DNA of 64,000 nucleotides. Source: Strix aluco. Lineage: Eukaryota > Chordata > Aves > Strigiformes > Strigidae. The stretch covers positions 71,504,303 through 71,568,302 of the forward strand of contig NC_133935.1 in assembly GCF_031877795.1 (NCBI RefSeq). The letters run 5' to 3'. A program made the position numbers and the translations under genes. Each line of letters starts with the position of its first letter. Positions within the stretch are counted from its first letter, which is position 1. Below are positions 1-14,301 of this stretch, piece by piece. The notes under the pieces were generated by a model, which searched no databases, was not told the DNA's origin, and was given only the letters and a program-made list of their open reading frames with translations.

Positions 1-2666
1 AATTTGTAAATTCATATGCTACAGTTTTAGGTCATAGCAACTTTAGCAATTTTCCCTGAAACAAGCAGAAGATGGATCCATTAATCTGATTTACATGCAA
101 TTCCAATTTTCCAGTCTACAAAAGCAGACAAGATACAATTCAAATATTACAAGTTCTCAATAACTGTCAAAAGCAAGAACCACCACCCAGTCTAATAGTA
201 TTGGCAGTGAATGACCAGAGGCACCATAAATCAGGTATTTCAATACCCACCTTGTTATGGAGTAGTGGCTCCACAACAGTCCTAGAAGCAGCACAGCGAT
301 AACAGGATTTGTGTTCCACCAACCCAGGTGTCCCCTTGCCAGCCAAGGAAGCCCTCCTCCCTTAAGTCCTCCTGGCAGCTGACCAAGTTTGACTTGTTTT
401 GTATGGTCTTAACAGGTTTAATTTATTGTCAGACTCCAGCTGCCCAACAAATCAATCACAAGCTGACCAACAGGTACCCCTGGACAGCACCTGCTCACAT
501 ACCTTACTCTTTTTTCCATTACCTGATCTTTTTCCACCATCCTACTATCTCCTTTTCTCTGTCCCAAATTAACTAACCACACTTAATTACTTCTTCCCTT
601 AGTGGTCCCAGTTTCATTACAGCCCTACGCAAATTTGGTATTTCTGAAATGATTACCTAAGCACTGCTGGTCTTGTCACACTGCACCTTTCAAAGTGGCC
701 CCAGTGCTCCCCTCCGTGCAATAGCACTGTTTGGACATTTCTCACTTCCTTTACTACTTGTGAAATCCAGGCATCCCATAGGGTGCTATCGATAACTTTC
801 TGTCAGCTTCTCACACTGCTGTTTGTTATGTTCAGCAATTTCTCATGTCACCTCCAGTAGTTCTCCACACCCTAGGGAGTTAGTTCAGCCTCCGAGCAGG
901 GGAGTCAGCAGTTTAGATATTTGCCTGCAGCCCTAACACATCTGCAACAAGTTTCAATTCCACCCATGATTCTGTGTCAAGTAAATCCCCAAGCTACCAA
1001 GCACTAAATCGTAAGTAACAGTATCACTGGTTATACTCTTCTAAAAGCCAAAAAGGCAGAAAAAGTGAAAGGAAAGTAAGCATATATGAACAACACTAGA
1101 AAAATGGTATTTTGTACAGTTAATGAATAAAAAAAAAAATTTAAAAGAGAGATAATATCTGCCTTAACTAAACACATCTACAAATTATATATGTGTTTCT
1201 CCTGTACCCCAGAACATGATTATAAGCTCCAGTGTTGGTTTAATGACAACGTAAACTACGAAGGCCCCAAGTCTTCAAAAGCAAGTGATCTTCAACTGTA
1301 TCATACTGCTCCACTAGTCCTTGGGCAGTATTTAGGAACAAGTATACTTTACCAGGTTTGATCTATGTTACTGGTAGTCTGGCTGAAAGGAAACAGATCT
1401 TATGCATTAGTTTATTACTTCGTTACACAATGATTTTGCTAAAGCTTCAAGCTTCAGCTACTGTTACACACAACCACACCATTTACAAACTACATAATAA
1501 GCACAACATATGCAGAAAATATAAGTTGCAACTCAGAAACTACTTTTATTACTTTCAAGTAACATCAATTCTCAACTCCATACCTCACTGAACCCTCTGT
1601 AATCTTTCATCTTACTGTTTTTTTTCTCCTCCCCTAACTCAACCCAAAGAGGAATCTATGCACAAATATGGGTACCAACCTCTAAAACCATGTAAAGAGA
1701 AAGAAAAAAAAAAAAAAGGCATAAAACAAGGAAAGATGCAAATCTACTGTCAGAATCAGAAATGTGGAGCATACGATTAAATCAGTGACAAATCATCCAG
1801 GACAAAAATTCCACTTACTCTTAGGTAACTCATTAAATGAGTTACTTAAAGGCCAAAGATAGGAACTATGCAAACAAATTAGAATATAGCTTATTCTAAT
1901 AAAACTTTTTATCCTGTGATGCAGATGAGATTTCCTTCTATCTTCATGACCATAGACAGTTTTGACAATTTAAATTATGGCACTCTTTCAAATGAAACCT
2001 CTGCTTCTAGGCTAAATATAAACAACTACTTGTAGGACCCACTGAACTACAGTCACTCTTTGAAAATTAACAAGAGGAATATTTATTTCAGTAAGTTTCA
2101 CAAGAAATCAGTTTTCATTCCTGATGCTATTCTGCAATGAACATACATTTCGTTTAATTAGGGATAGCTTGAGCTGTCATGTAATTCTAAACAACAATGT
2201 ACATATCCTGTGAGACTGTGTTTCAAAGAACCGCTCTTTCTGGAAGAAAATCTCAGCACTGGACATGGAAGTAAAAGTGTACACCAAGGACAAAACATCT
2301 TTGTTTTACAACGTAACACTTACTTGAAACATATCCTCTGACTAATGCTCCACAATATAGGATCTGGGAGTGAATATATCCCTATGTTCTTCCATGCTGA
2401 ACACAAATTGAATAATTATTTACGTTCCTCTACCAGAGCCTTATCCTCTCTGAGCGTTCCTTTTATTTCTGGATTGTCTGCTGGGCCTACAGAATCTTTG
2501 GCAATGTTCCTTCTCCCAGTATATTTGAGAAAAAGCACTTAATGCTAGTTTTTATACTTTTTACAAGTTGTTTCTCAAACTCTCTTTCAGAAATGTTTCC
2601 ATGGATTTAGCCTGACAGGATTTATATTCTCTTCTACCCTCCTTGACACAGAACTTTACCTTTTGG

Positions 2667-2706
2667 ATTGTATTTAATAACCTCCTATTGTATTTAATAA
2701 CTCCCT
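2667..2706. repeat. 20-bp tandem duplication
   Basis: Two adjacent 20-bp copies sharing ATTGTATTTAATAAC and differing only in the last five bases by a one-base offset (CTCCT and TCCCT). A local slippage duplication in intron 4. Confidence 0.75.
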
Positions 2707-3679
2707 CTACTCTGTTGTCATGTCATACAGCATTCTTCTGAACTTTCTCAAGTCTTCTGGTTTTGCTTTCGTAAGTGGTACAGTAATTGCTTTCAGTACA
2801 GAAACTGTTAGACAGATGATTGCACATCTGAGAGTTAAGTCAATTCCATCACAAACCATTAGTCCTGGGTATGTGATAATTCCATTTCTGCACCAACACT
2901 GACTGCTGTCCTATATCACAGTTCTCCAAAATTCCAGGATCTCAGACTACTCCAAAAATCATATAAAATTCTGGTCCTAACTCTTCACTACAGTGAGCTC
3001 AACTAGCATTTCGTCAGTGACAAACAGCACACATTACAACTGAAATAGGCTATGCAAGAATTTTTATCGGGTGCAGTAGCAAGCTTTCATGATTATCACC
3101 CCAAAAAGCATACAGTCTGACCCTCGTGCATCGCTACTGTTAAAGCATCGATTTACATTATGCTTTCCTCTGACAGCTCAACACCAAAACAAGAGGAGAG
3201 AAAACCAAGAACCTTGCCCTTCCCAAGAACAATTATAAAAGCAAGAAAAAAGTAACTCCTAGAAGACTTAGTCTAACACTACTATAGCACAGAATAAAAA
3301 CACTCCTGGTGACAAGACAGGCAAGAACAAACTGAAGCATATACATTGAGTGTCATTTTAGATCTATGTAAAAGACTGTCAGTGAAGCTAAGTTCTAATA
3401 ATACTTTCAAAATATATGAATTGCATGTACATTTTACTTTAAATACATGCATAACTTTTACAGCAAGTGTATTTTACTGTTTTTAAGACAGGCTTTATTC
3501 TTATAAGTGACCCACCAGATCACTTCCTAAAATCAAATGATAACACATAATTGAAATACTTGCATTCAAGTTCTCAGGTTACCTTGAGACGCATGAGTCA
3601 ATTAAAAAGAAAAAAAAAAAGCGCGCTGAGGGGGGTGAAACCATTCTAACATTTCTATCTCAAATTTAAAATACTAAGT

Positions 3680-3934
3680 TCATAGAATAGTTTGGGTTGG
3701 AAGGGACCTTTAAATGTCATCCTGTCCAATGCCCTTGCAATAAGCAGGGTCATCTTCAACTAGATCAGGTTGCTCAGAGCCCTGTCCAACTTGGCCTTGA
3801 ATGTTTCCAGGGATGGGGCACCTACCACCTCTATGGTCAACCTGTTCCAGTGTCTCACCACCCTCTTTGTAAAAAATTTCTTCCTTATATCTAGTCTAAA
3901 TCTACCCTTTTTCAGTTTAAAACCATTACCGCAG
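3680..3934 (-). mobile_element. CR1 LINE, 3' end segment (element A, left of nested LTR)
   Basis: Minus-strand CR1. Its 3' terminus is at the left, where the plus strand reads TCATAGAATAGTTTGGGTTG, the complement of the usual CR1 3' tail. It covers the 3' UTR and the end of ORF2. The match to other CR1 copies breaks sharply at 3934 and resumes at 4318 after an LTR, so the two pieces are one element. Confidence 0.93.
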
Positions 3935-4317
3935 TATCCTGGTTTCGACCAGGATGGAGTTAATTTTCATTGGAGTATTTCATACCATGTGATGTCATGC
4001 CCAGGTGGGCGGGATCGCTCTGGGGGTCTCTCTCTCTGGCACCCACACGCTGTGTCTGCTCCTCGCTCCTCGGGTGGTATTGTTGCTGTGGGGGGCGGTT
4101 GCCGCGTTCGGTAAGCCACTGGTGCATTTTACCCATTTTCTTTTTGAACTCACTATTGTTACTGTTGTTCTCTTGTTATATTTAGTAAATTCTTTCTTTT
4201 TACTCAACCCACGAATTCTCTTCTTTTGTCCCTCCCCTATCTTACCAGAGGGGGGAGGGGGAGGTGAACGGGCTGACCACGTGGTGCCTGGCTGCCGGCT
4301 GAGTTCAAACCTCCACA
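3935..4317 (+). mobile_element. Solo LTR of an avian ERVL-like element, nested in CR1
   Basis: A 383-bp insertion that begins TATCCTGGTTTCGACCAGGA and ends GGCTGCCGGCTGAGTTCAAA followed by CCTCCACA. Both ends resemble the common avian LTR family that starts TGTCCTGGTTTTGGCTGGGA. The first dinucleotide has decayed from TG to TA and the end keeps CA. It is flanked by CGCAG on the left and GGCAG on the right, a 5-bp target duplication with one mismatch. Removing it restores CR1 continuity exactly. No internal retroviral sequence is present, so it is a solo LTR. It is shorter than I would expect for the family, with probable internal deletion. Confidence 0.78.
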
Positions 4318-5955
4318 GGCAGTCCTATCACTACAGGCCCTACTAAAAAGTCTGTCCTCATCTTTCTTATAAGCCCCCCTAAAGTACTGGAAGGCTGCTA
4401 TAAGGTCTTCCCTGAACCTTCTCTTCCCCAGGCTGAACAACTCCAACTCTCTCAGCCTGTCTTCATAGGAGAGGTGTTCCAGCTGTCTGATCATTTCCAT
4501 GACCCTCCTCTGGACTCTCTAACAGGTCCATGTCTTTCCTGTGCTGAGGACTCCAGAGCTGGACACAGCACTCCAGATGGGGCCTCACCAGAGCAAAGTA
4601 GAGGGGGAGAATCACCTCCCTTGACCTGCTGGCCACACTTCATTTGATGTAGCCCAGGATATGGTTGGCTTTCTGGGCTACAAGTGCACATTGTTGGCTC
4701 ACATCCAGCTTTTCATCCACCAGTACCCCCAAGTCCTTCTCCGCAGGGCTGCTCTCGATGCACTTATCCTCCAGCCTGTATTGATACTGGGGGTTGCACA
4801 GACCCATGCGCAGGAGCTTGCTCTTTGCCTTGTTGAACCTCATGAGGTTCACAGGGTCCCGCTTCTCGAGATTGTCCAAGTCCCTCTGGATGGCATCCTG
4901 TCCCTCAGGCATGTCAACTGCACCACTTAGCTTAGTGTCATCTGCGAACTTGCTGACAGTGCACTTGATCTCTCTATGTCATCGACGAGGATATTAAATA
5001 GTACTGGTCCCAATATGGACCCCTAAGGGACACCACTCATAACTGACCTCCATCTGGACATTGAGCCATTGACCACTACCCTCTGGATGTGACCATCCAT
5101 CCAATTCCTCATCCACCAAACAGTCCACCCATCAAATCCATATCTCTCCAATCTAGAGAGAAGGATGTCGTGGGGGTGTGTGTCAAAGGCCTTACAGAAG
5201 TCCAGATAGATGACATTCATAGCTCTTCCAACAGAACTTGCCCTTGATGAAGCCATGCTATCTCTCTCGACCACCTCCCTGTCCTCCATGTGCCTTAGCA
5301 TAGCTTCTAGGAGGATCTGTTCCATTATCTTCCCAGGCACAGAGGTGAGGCTGACAGGGGAGCACTACCAAGGTCCTCCTTTCTATCCTTTTAAAAATAG
5401 GTGCAATGTTTCCCTTTTTCCAGTTACCAGGGACTTCACCTGACTGTCATGACTTTTCAAATATCATAGAGCGTGGTTTAGCAACTACATCAGCCAATTC
5501 CCTCAGGACTCTGGGATGCATCTCATCAGGTGCCATGGACTTATGTCTGTTCAGGTTCCTCAGGTGGTCACGAACCTGATCTTCTCTTACAGTGAGAGGG
5601 TCTTTGCTCACACAGTCCCTGTCTTGCAGTCCATCTCCTTGATGGGAAGAGAGGTTGCCAGTGAAGACTGAGACAAAAAAAGCTGTTGAGTACCTCAGCC
5701 TTCTCCTCCTCTGTTGTTACCAGTTTGTCAGTCTTGTTCATCGGGGGGGTGGGGGCATATGCTTTCTTTGGCCTTCCTTTTCTGGCTGACATATCTGTAG
5801 AAACCCTTATTATTATTCTTTGCTTCCCTTGCCAAGTTCAGGTCCAGCTGCACCTTGGCCTTCCTGACCCCATTCCTACACAACTGGGCAGTGTACCTCT
5901 ATGCTTCCCAGGATACCTGTCCCCGCCTCCACTGCCTGTGCAAGTTCTAGTCTGT
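4318..5955 (-). mobile_element. CR1 LINE, ORF2 segment (element A, right of nested LTR)
   Basis: Continuation of element A, moving 5' to the right. It contains the ORF2 C-terminal region and much of the reverse transcriptase. The frame at 5023-5340 has the RT-type block [11 protein letters not shown] followed by LERYGFDGW, and 5568-5792 carries the region just before the RT. Reading frames are broken repeatedly by stops and shifts. The 5' end is truncated near 5955, so endonuclease and ORF1 are missing. Non-functional. Confidence 0.92.
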
Positions 5956-8900
5956 AAGTTGTTACAGTATCAGGTTTTTTAATCCAATTTTCATTAGCTT
6001 TTCTTTTAAATACCTGGTTCTTCCCTTTTCCTCCCATGTTTCCTACTGAATATTTAACTTTCCCACCAAGAAGTGCTAAGTACATTCATATTCCACCGTA
6101 TCTTGTAATAGAGAATCCATTTAAGGCTGAATTTTCTCCATATAACACATGATAAAAAGACTTTTTTTTAAAAAGTTCCATACTGGGCCAATATGTAACA
6201 CACAGCACACTCAAGGGAGCAAATCATTAGAAAACAATGTTTGATTAAACCTCTGAAAACAGCACCTTTTCAAGAAACAGAAGAAAATGAGACACTTGAC
6301 AAAACATTGTTAGAAAACAGGTATGCTATGCTGCTCTTATAAACAGCCTTGACATGATAAAAATAAGGACAAGATGTCAGCTCACACAACATCCGATACT
6401 GAATCCTTCCTGGCATCCAAGAACAAAGAATGCCCTGCGTTTATCTGCTCATGTCTGAGTGTCCAGCCTTGAAAGCTGTCACCAGCCTCACATGGCTCCT
6501 GACAGCCACAGAAGCTCCAAACCCAGAACCCACGTCACAGCTTCAAAGAGACTGGATAGTTCTCACCTACATCCACACACGCTACGTTTTCAAAGAGAAG
6601 GAAGAGAGGCTGGAAAAGGAAGTACTACTTTTCTAATTTCTGTCAGCTTTCCATACGGGGAATCTGTTACCTCTTTCAACCTGTTAACCACCAGAAGTTT
6701 TCGCTTCCTTTCCTGAAAATTTTTTGCCTTTTCCCCCCTAAAAGGTGTGACTATTCCAATGGATTCACAAAATTAAAGGATGAATGCCAACTAATGGAAA
6801 GAGATGCCAAATATAACTTGCTGAAATCAATCAGGTAAACTGAAAGACAGAAAGTCCAATGATATAGCTGGAGCTGTATGCATACCAAAATACTCTAGCT
6901 GTTCGACTCTTATAGTTAGCCCTTGAAATTTGAGGGGGTTTATTTCATTTTAGCATAAAGTTTAGTATAACATCCAAAAGAAGGGAAATTATATTATATA
7001 CTCTATATTATTATAAACCTAATATATATTTCTTGCTGTTAATACACAATGTACAAGCCTTCTCTGATCAATTTCCAACAAACAAAAGTATAACCAGGGC
7101 CTCTCTCTCATGATTAACACCTACGCGCTCTACTCTTATTCCAGGTCATCTCTAGTAAGGAAGATCAGTAGAATATAAAAGAACCATCAAAAACTTTTTC
7201 TATACACCATCAAATGCAGAAATACCATACAATGGTCAAAACGAAGAGTCTAGGTGCAGGTTGTACTTAATTTCTGAAATATTGTTACTCATCTATTATT
7301 GTTAATAATTAAGGCAAAGGATGAGTACAAAATCCAATTTACTTGGTATCACTTCTTTGAGGGGAACATTCCTAGAGCACCTATCCAAATGCAACTAAAA
7401 TTGGAGAAAACAGAATTTTTGCTAACTACTGACTTCCTCTACACTGATTTCTATAATTGTTTACACAGCAGTAGGAATGGCTAATATTTTACACCAAAAA
7501 GGCTGAATTTTAGGTTTTTCTTCCAAAGAAACACTCATCTGAGCTTCACAGAGTTGTTATCCCTTTTTCATTCACAACATCTTGGCCAAGCTGATATCCC
7601 TTCACAAAAGTTCTGAAGAAAAGACCTGCATCATTAAAGTGCTGGGGGCTTTTTTTGGGGGGGTGCGGTTTTGGTTTCATTTGGGGGTTTATTTGGTGTT
7701 GCGTTTTTTTTAATATTCACAGCATTTCTGTACCTGCAATGTCACGGACATGCCTTTTTTCCCCAAATTGCTCCTTGGCTATTGGAGTATTCTCAATTTT
7801 GTTTTTAATAAAGCTAAACAGGAAAAAATGAAATTAGGGCAAATAAAGAACAAACTTAAAGCTACCACATCTCTGCTGCTCCAACCACACAGTGATTTAA
7901 TTAGTTTTTATTTCATAGAATGAGCAGTATAGGAGTACAGGTGTCAAGATCTCAAACTTGGAAATCACCATCTTGTGGAAACTTACTCGACTATAAATGT
8001 CTGGCCCATAGTTTGCAACACTTCAAATCAAGGCATCAGAAGAAATTCATCCTCAACCAAGACTTTTGAGAGTACCAAGGAAATGTACTTGCACGTAATT
8101 ACATTTGAAACTTGTCCTCTATTTAATATCTAATTTAACGATTAAACTATTTGTCATTGGTTTAAATGTTACATTCTTCCTAGTCAAAGCATAATATCAA
8201 TTTATTGACATCATAGTAACTCTTTCCCGTTGCAGATTTTCCCAAGGAATTAGACATCCTAGTTATGAGCTGGAGAACGTCTTCCCCAGCACAGGATTTC
8301 TACAAAGGAGTTTTAATGACACCTACAAATCAGACACATATTTTCAATCAAGATAATACAGAAAAAATATCCTTGCTTCAATTTAATTAACATTTTCTTA
8401 AAATTCCAGAACAATTATTTTGCAAATGAGCCGTTGTAAAACATTCATATCACAGACATGATCACTTGTTAAAAATGTGAGCACAGAATTAAGTTTAACC
8501 TACTGATTCAGAGCTGAAATTAGCCAGATCCAAAACCATTATTTGTAAAACCTTGTCTACAGACTCTGTCCCAGATTGAAAAGATACTTTCTGAAGCAAC
8601 ACTCTGAACCCCAATTACTACTCTGTCTTTCAGTTGTCCCATGATTTTACATAATTCTGTGACCAGTAAGTATCAAAATATTTATAAATCCTTGTAGATT
8701 TTAGGTCAAAAATATCTCCATTTGCTAGCACTAGCCAACTGTCATTTCCACTTAGAAGACAGCATTTTATTTTTTGCAGAAATATTGTTGGGTTAGAATA
8801 TCTTATTATGAAGGGATAATGTGGTATGTAAATGCTTCAAACTGACACAATTCATTTAATTTTGGAAAAATTTGTTTTATCTTGTTTAGTACAATATATT

Positions 8901-11900
8901 CAGACATACATTTCTTCCCTCTGAAGAACAGTTTAAAGCAACTATTCTAGAAGAAATCTTAGGACAGTATCCTTTTACTGCAGTAGATTTCCAGATTCAT
9001 CATATTCAATAAATACTTCATGGGGCATTCTACAAAGAAAACATGCCATTGATTTACCAGCTTTCTAACCCCACAAGCTATTACTAGAGCTATTACCCAT
9101 TACACCTAAAACACATGAGGGGAAACAACCAAGTCTACAAGTATTTTTCTTGTAACTACAAGCTCATCATTCCATCACTAACAAATAAATAATAAGTCAG
9201 TCAAGAAATATTAAAGGACTTCAAAAATTCTCTGTATGCATTATTCATTTTTGATACAGCTGTTATTTCATTGCGATTACTGTAAACGGCTACATGAACA
9301 ACTCCACAATAGATATGATAAACCAGATTTACATGTTTTATGTTCCTATAACATAAATTCCTTGGATAATTTAACTATACAAAGCTGGAAAATTCTTTCA
9401 AGAGCATAGATGCACAGAACTACAGCTCCCCCAACAGCATGTTATAATACAGGCAGTACATACAGAAAATAGCTTTAATAGAGGGCTTGTTATTACTATG
9501 GCAACCACAGCAACTGGTCTCCAAAATGAATAATAGCTCTCTTAGACACTTCATTACATTTTTTTAAGCAAACACTGCCCTTTATCTTCTCAATGAAACA
9601 AAGAGTTATTCTGAATGCATGCAGAAAATAGGAAATAAAGTCCAAGCCAATGCTGCAAATACAAGTTAAGACCCTTTTCAGGACCTTTGCTAGAAAAAAG
9701 CAGGAAAGTACATCTCGTCTGCTATTCCACATAGAAAGTCAGAGAAGCAGAAGTAGATGAGGTTGGTGTTCGAAGGTTGGAGAAAGCAAGTGAACAGAAG
9801 ATTAGGAAAACTAAAGCAAAAGGAAGGTTAATAAAACCACTAAGAAAGGATTGCAGTAAGTGAAGCCAACGATGTAAATTATGAAATTAAGTAATAGAGA
9901 ACATCTATGCTGGCAGAAGATTTTAAATGGCACTATAGCTTTTCATAGCTCTCCTGCAACATTCAATTTCTGTGCATCATCAACTGTTTTTATTTTTACG
10001 CTGAAGTCATTCAGTCTCTAACAAGCTTTCCAAGTGGAACTAAGGTATCTCTCTATACAGAAATAGAGAAAATACGAAATACCACTTACAGTACCAGTTA
10101 ATTAAAGGAGACAATTTTCCCACTTATTTAGAAATAACAGACAGTATTTATTTCTCCTGTTTGGGGAGAAGATGGAAATTTGCAATCTGTTTGACCAATC
10201 AAAAGAAAGATCCAGTTTTAAAATGAACAGCCAAGTAATAACTATTTACTATTGCACAATGTCATCTATGTTCCATCCCCCCACAACTTTTCTTAAAAAA
10301 AAATATTCATACACATTTGGAACAAATAACCAAGGCATGAATTTACTTATTATAATATTAAAGCTTCATGTGATTAAGAAAAGACTCCTACAAAACAGAC
10401 TTTAAAAAAACCACTATTGCAATATCTACCTACAAAAATGCAATCTGACACTGGTCCTTCATAGTGAAACTATAGTACAAGAAAGGCACAACTAAAATAA
10501 TCAGGATTAATAGATACAAGTCTAGATTAGAGCCACAAAATTCATGCTATTATTCACAAGAGCTAGTACTAGAGAGCTTCCTCCATTAAAAAAAAAAAAA
10601 AACCCAAACCAGTAAGTCTACCTACAATGTACATTCATTTACCACATAAGAAAAGAAAAGACTTAATTTCTTTTTATAATTTCCCTCAATATCTTTGGTT
10701 TAGGCAGAAAGCTGCTAATAAACTCCATGATGTACAGATTGAAGAGGACCCTGATCAGGCAAAGAATTTCACATGGAAAACACCTAACGAGCTACAGTTC
10801 TGTTCTTCGAATGCACACGGAGGAAGTGATCCAAGTTGAGTTTGGGAAAGTCAAATAAAAAAAGCTGGGAATCTTGCAAAAATGAATGAATTGACTTAGT
10901 CATCCAAAGTAGTTTACAGATTGCCTTTTAACTACCGAGTTTGGCTCTTTCTATTCATACCAATATAGTGAGTTCCATGCCATATTCAGGCATCTGACAT
11001 TTTAGTATTTCCTGCCTCTAAGGAGAGCTAATGTCTGCCAATCAGCTCAAAGTGAGAAGAGTACTGGTAGCGCATTCCTCCTAAATGTTTCATGGATTTG
11101 GAAAGACAGGAAACAAGCCTGAATTTCAGTTTGTGGTCAAGCACTAGGGAAGGTGGAGAAGCTCAACTTAGCTCGCAGTTCACAAAAAATGAAAAATTGC
11201 TAGTACGTACAATGAAAAATCCTTTTACTCTCATTTTAATTGTCAGCATTAACCAAGAACAAACACCTAGCTCTGAAAGAACCTCATCTATACCTAAAAT
11301 GAAAATAACATTTCCAATACAATCATTGGAGCAAAGACTCACAATTAAAACCAGTAAGAGCCACAACTTCTTTTAAACATTCAGGATAGGGTTTAGAAGT
11401 TTTATCCCTAATTTCCCACCTCTATTACATCAAATTCCTGTGAAAGCTGTGGGGTTAAACCACAACAAAGGCTAGCCCAAAACTTCTAATCCACATAAGG
11501 TTTTCTCAGTTAACTGCAAACATGCTTTACATCTTCAGAGTAGTTGCCCATTACTGCTAAAACACGTGAGGGCATATCTAACCAATAATCAGTATCAGGA
11601 AGGCAGCATCGCACAAGCATACACAATGAAATATGCTCCACTGCAATTACCTTCTCAGTCAACAACTGCTTTATATGTATCTTCCAGTTCTGGACTTCCT
11701 CCTAATGAAGCAACTAACTATGACTTAAGTTTCTATTTTTTTAACAGTGGAAGAGATGGTAACACGAATTATACTTCCTTGAGCCTTGGTAAACTGACTT
11801 ACAAGCAGGATGTGCCACTCATTACAACACGTAAATTGTTAATCTTGACATTCAAAAGCTTCAGGGCCCATAGAAAGTTCAAAGTTCTCAACAGCCTTGT

Positions 11901-13187
11901 AGGTGACATTCCTAGTAAGTTCCTCCCCTGCTGTGTGGTCTGCAGAATGATGTGGGAAGCAGGCAAGGCTGCTCCCTCAGAGAGTCTGCGACTACCACAG
12001 AGAACACTGAACTTCTCACCCAAGTCTCTTTTACTACGATAATGCAGATTCCACATAGCGTCTGTGTAAGTTCAGTTTTCATGATGCTAACAGGAAAGAA
12101 AGGGAGACAGCGCACCGAAAAAAAAAAAATAAAAAAAAGCACACAGAAAAACTACACCTTTCATTCTCCCAGCTCATTCAGAGTAAAATATCCCTCCAAA
12201 TCATATTGTGCACCACATGGCTCAGGCTTAAAGATGATTTTTGAACATCTGATTACAAATCAATACAATGAGAGGTAGGTATATGATCTCCTAAGAACTC
12301 TGCTAGAACTTTAACTGACATGAAAAAACTTTTAATTAGTGAATTTTGCAATTTGTAGTAGAATGCTAATTCCCCTTTGTTTTTCAGTGATCAGTTAGTG
12401 ATAACTACCAAGACAGTTTTGTGTGTACACAGGAATTTGGATGATAATTTGGGGTTTTTTTAGTTTGTTTGGTTTTTTTAAACAGTAATCCCTTCACATC
12501 AGGTGAACTTATGGTCCCACTGTAAAGCTCTACCTCCAAACCCATTTGGAAACAGAATTACTACATAACTCCACTCTTGCTGAAAGGAACCTATTGCCAT
12601 GAGTATAACATGAGAGTTTTAAAGACTGCGCTGAGAGCACATTTCTTTTTGAGTGGTGTTCAGATCAACGGTTTTAACCTAGAATGCTCTCTGTGGACTT
12701 CAGCATAAAAAGAAACAGTTTTACTCACTATGCCATGATGCTGCAATTGATATTAACAAAAATCAGATAAGATATCCTTGATTTATAGGGAAGTATTTCC
12801 TGAAAGAAGTCCGGAACCTTGGAACTAGGGCTCTTTTCTATGGTCCACAAAGTCTCACCTCTGTTCGTTAATCAAGTCATACTTGAATACCAAAGCTTCT
12901 GAGCAGAAAAAAAAATGAAACAAAAACCACAAAGATTTAGGGTATAGGCTCCTCCTTCAGAGCTGAGAAAAGGGGAAGACTATTTTGTTCGTTAAGACGA
13001 TCCACAGCTGTTCAATCTTAGTCTTTGGGGGTTTTTTGGAATAAAAACTTAATTCAATGATAGGTGGTGTTTGGAACCTGAAAAAGGAAGGAGTTGCTTA
13101 AGTCAAAATTAACAAAACTTTGCTAAAAGAAAACAGTGCAAATTTACAGTTTTTCTACTTGAAGGCATTGATTCCAACAACAATTCC
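5956..13187. other. Intron 4 stretch without recognised features
   Basis: 7.2 kb of AT-rich intronic DNA. Short A runs and a G-rich spot near 7650 are present. I see no exon, RNA gene or dispersed repeat that I can name. Confidence 0.6.
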
Positions 13188-13640
13188 TCTCTAAGGCCTT
13201 TGATACCATCCTCCACAATGTTCTTGGCACTAAACTGGAGAGATATGGGTTTGATGGATGGACTGTTTAGTTGGATAAGGAATTGGCTGAATGGCCACAT
13301 CCAAAGAGTTACAGTCAATGGCTCAGTTCTGAGTGGAAACCAGTAACGCGTGGTGTCCCTCAGTGGTCCATACTGGGATCAATACTATTTAATATCTTCA
13401 GCAATGACAGCAAGGTTGAGTGCACCCTCAACAAGTTTGCAGACGACAACAAGCTGAGTGTTGCAGTTGATTTGCTGGAAGGAAGGGATGCCATTCAGAG
13501 GGACCTTAATAGGCTTGAGGAGTGGACCCAGGCAAACCTCATGAAGTTCAACAAGGCCAAGTGAAAGGTCCTGCACCTGGGCTGGGGCAATCACCAGTAT
13601 CAGCACAGGTTAGGGGATGAGTGGACTGAGAGCAGTCCCA
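13188..13640 (+). mobile_element. CR1 LINE fragment B (central RT only)
   Basis: Plus-strand piece from the RT block SKAFDT through FADD-type catalytic sequence (here KFADDNK at about 13432-13452) to the MKFNKAK region. It is truncated at both ends, lacking the 3' tail, and the ORF is interrupted by several stops. The FADD motif is intact. Confidence 0.88.
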
Positions 13641-13926
13641 AATTACTAAATTAATTATTTTGAATGGTATTTTGAATACTAGAAAATAGGGGTATAAAAG
13701 AGGAGCTGGAAAACAAACAAAAAAAAAAAAACCAAAAAAACCCAAACATAAAACACTCAAAATCTGAGATCAGAGAAGGTAGAGAAAACAGAGAAAAAAA
13801 CCAAAAAAATTTACTTTAAAAATTTAAAGACTGGTCCAAAATAGAGCAAACTAGTAAAAATGCCAACACTTACTCTGTAATGCAGTGACTACTATATCAA
13901 CAAAGTATCTAAAGAGAAATACATCC

Positions 13927-14301
13927 TCACAGAATCCTTTAGGTTGGAAAAGACCTTGAAGATCATCCAGTCCAACCATTAACCTAACACTGACAGTTCC
14001 CAAATACACCATATCCCTCAGCACTATGTCAACCTGCCTCAAACACCTCCAGGGATGGGGACTCCACCACCTCCCTGGGCAGCCCATTCCAACGCCTAAC
14101 AACCCGTTCTGTAAAAAAATGCTTCCTAACATCCAGTCTAAACCTTCCCTGGTGCAATCTGAGGCCGTTACCTCCTGTCCTATTGCTTGTTACTTGGTTA
14201 AAGAGACTCATCCCCAGCTCTCTGCAACCTCCTTTCAGGTAGTTGTAGAGGGCAATGAGGTCTCCCCTCAGCCTCCTCTTCTCCAGACTAAACAACCCCA
14301 T
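13927..14301 (-). mobile_element. CR1 LINE 3' end (element C)
   Basis: Minus-strand CR1 3' end of about 375 bp. The plus strand starts TCACAGAATCCTTTAGGTTG, the complement of a tail with the GGTTGGAAAAGACC variant. The open frame is the last part of ORF2 ([20 protein letters not shown], then [16 protein letters not shown]). Same subfamily as element E at 29574. Confidence 0.92.

Noticed and set aside
7914-7940. TTCATAGAATGAG as a possible CR1 tail
   Set aside because: Only the first ten bases match and no GGTTGGAAGGGACC block follows. The same applies to TTTCATAGAATAC near 39332.
11566-12042. 158-codon plus-strand frame in TBC1D22A intron 4
   Set aside because: No recognised domain, antisense to the host gene, no splice-site pattern and AT-rich composition; a frame of this size is plausible by chance in 64 kb read in six frames.
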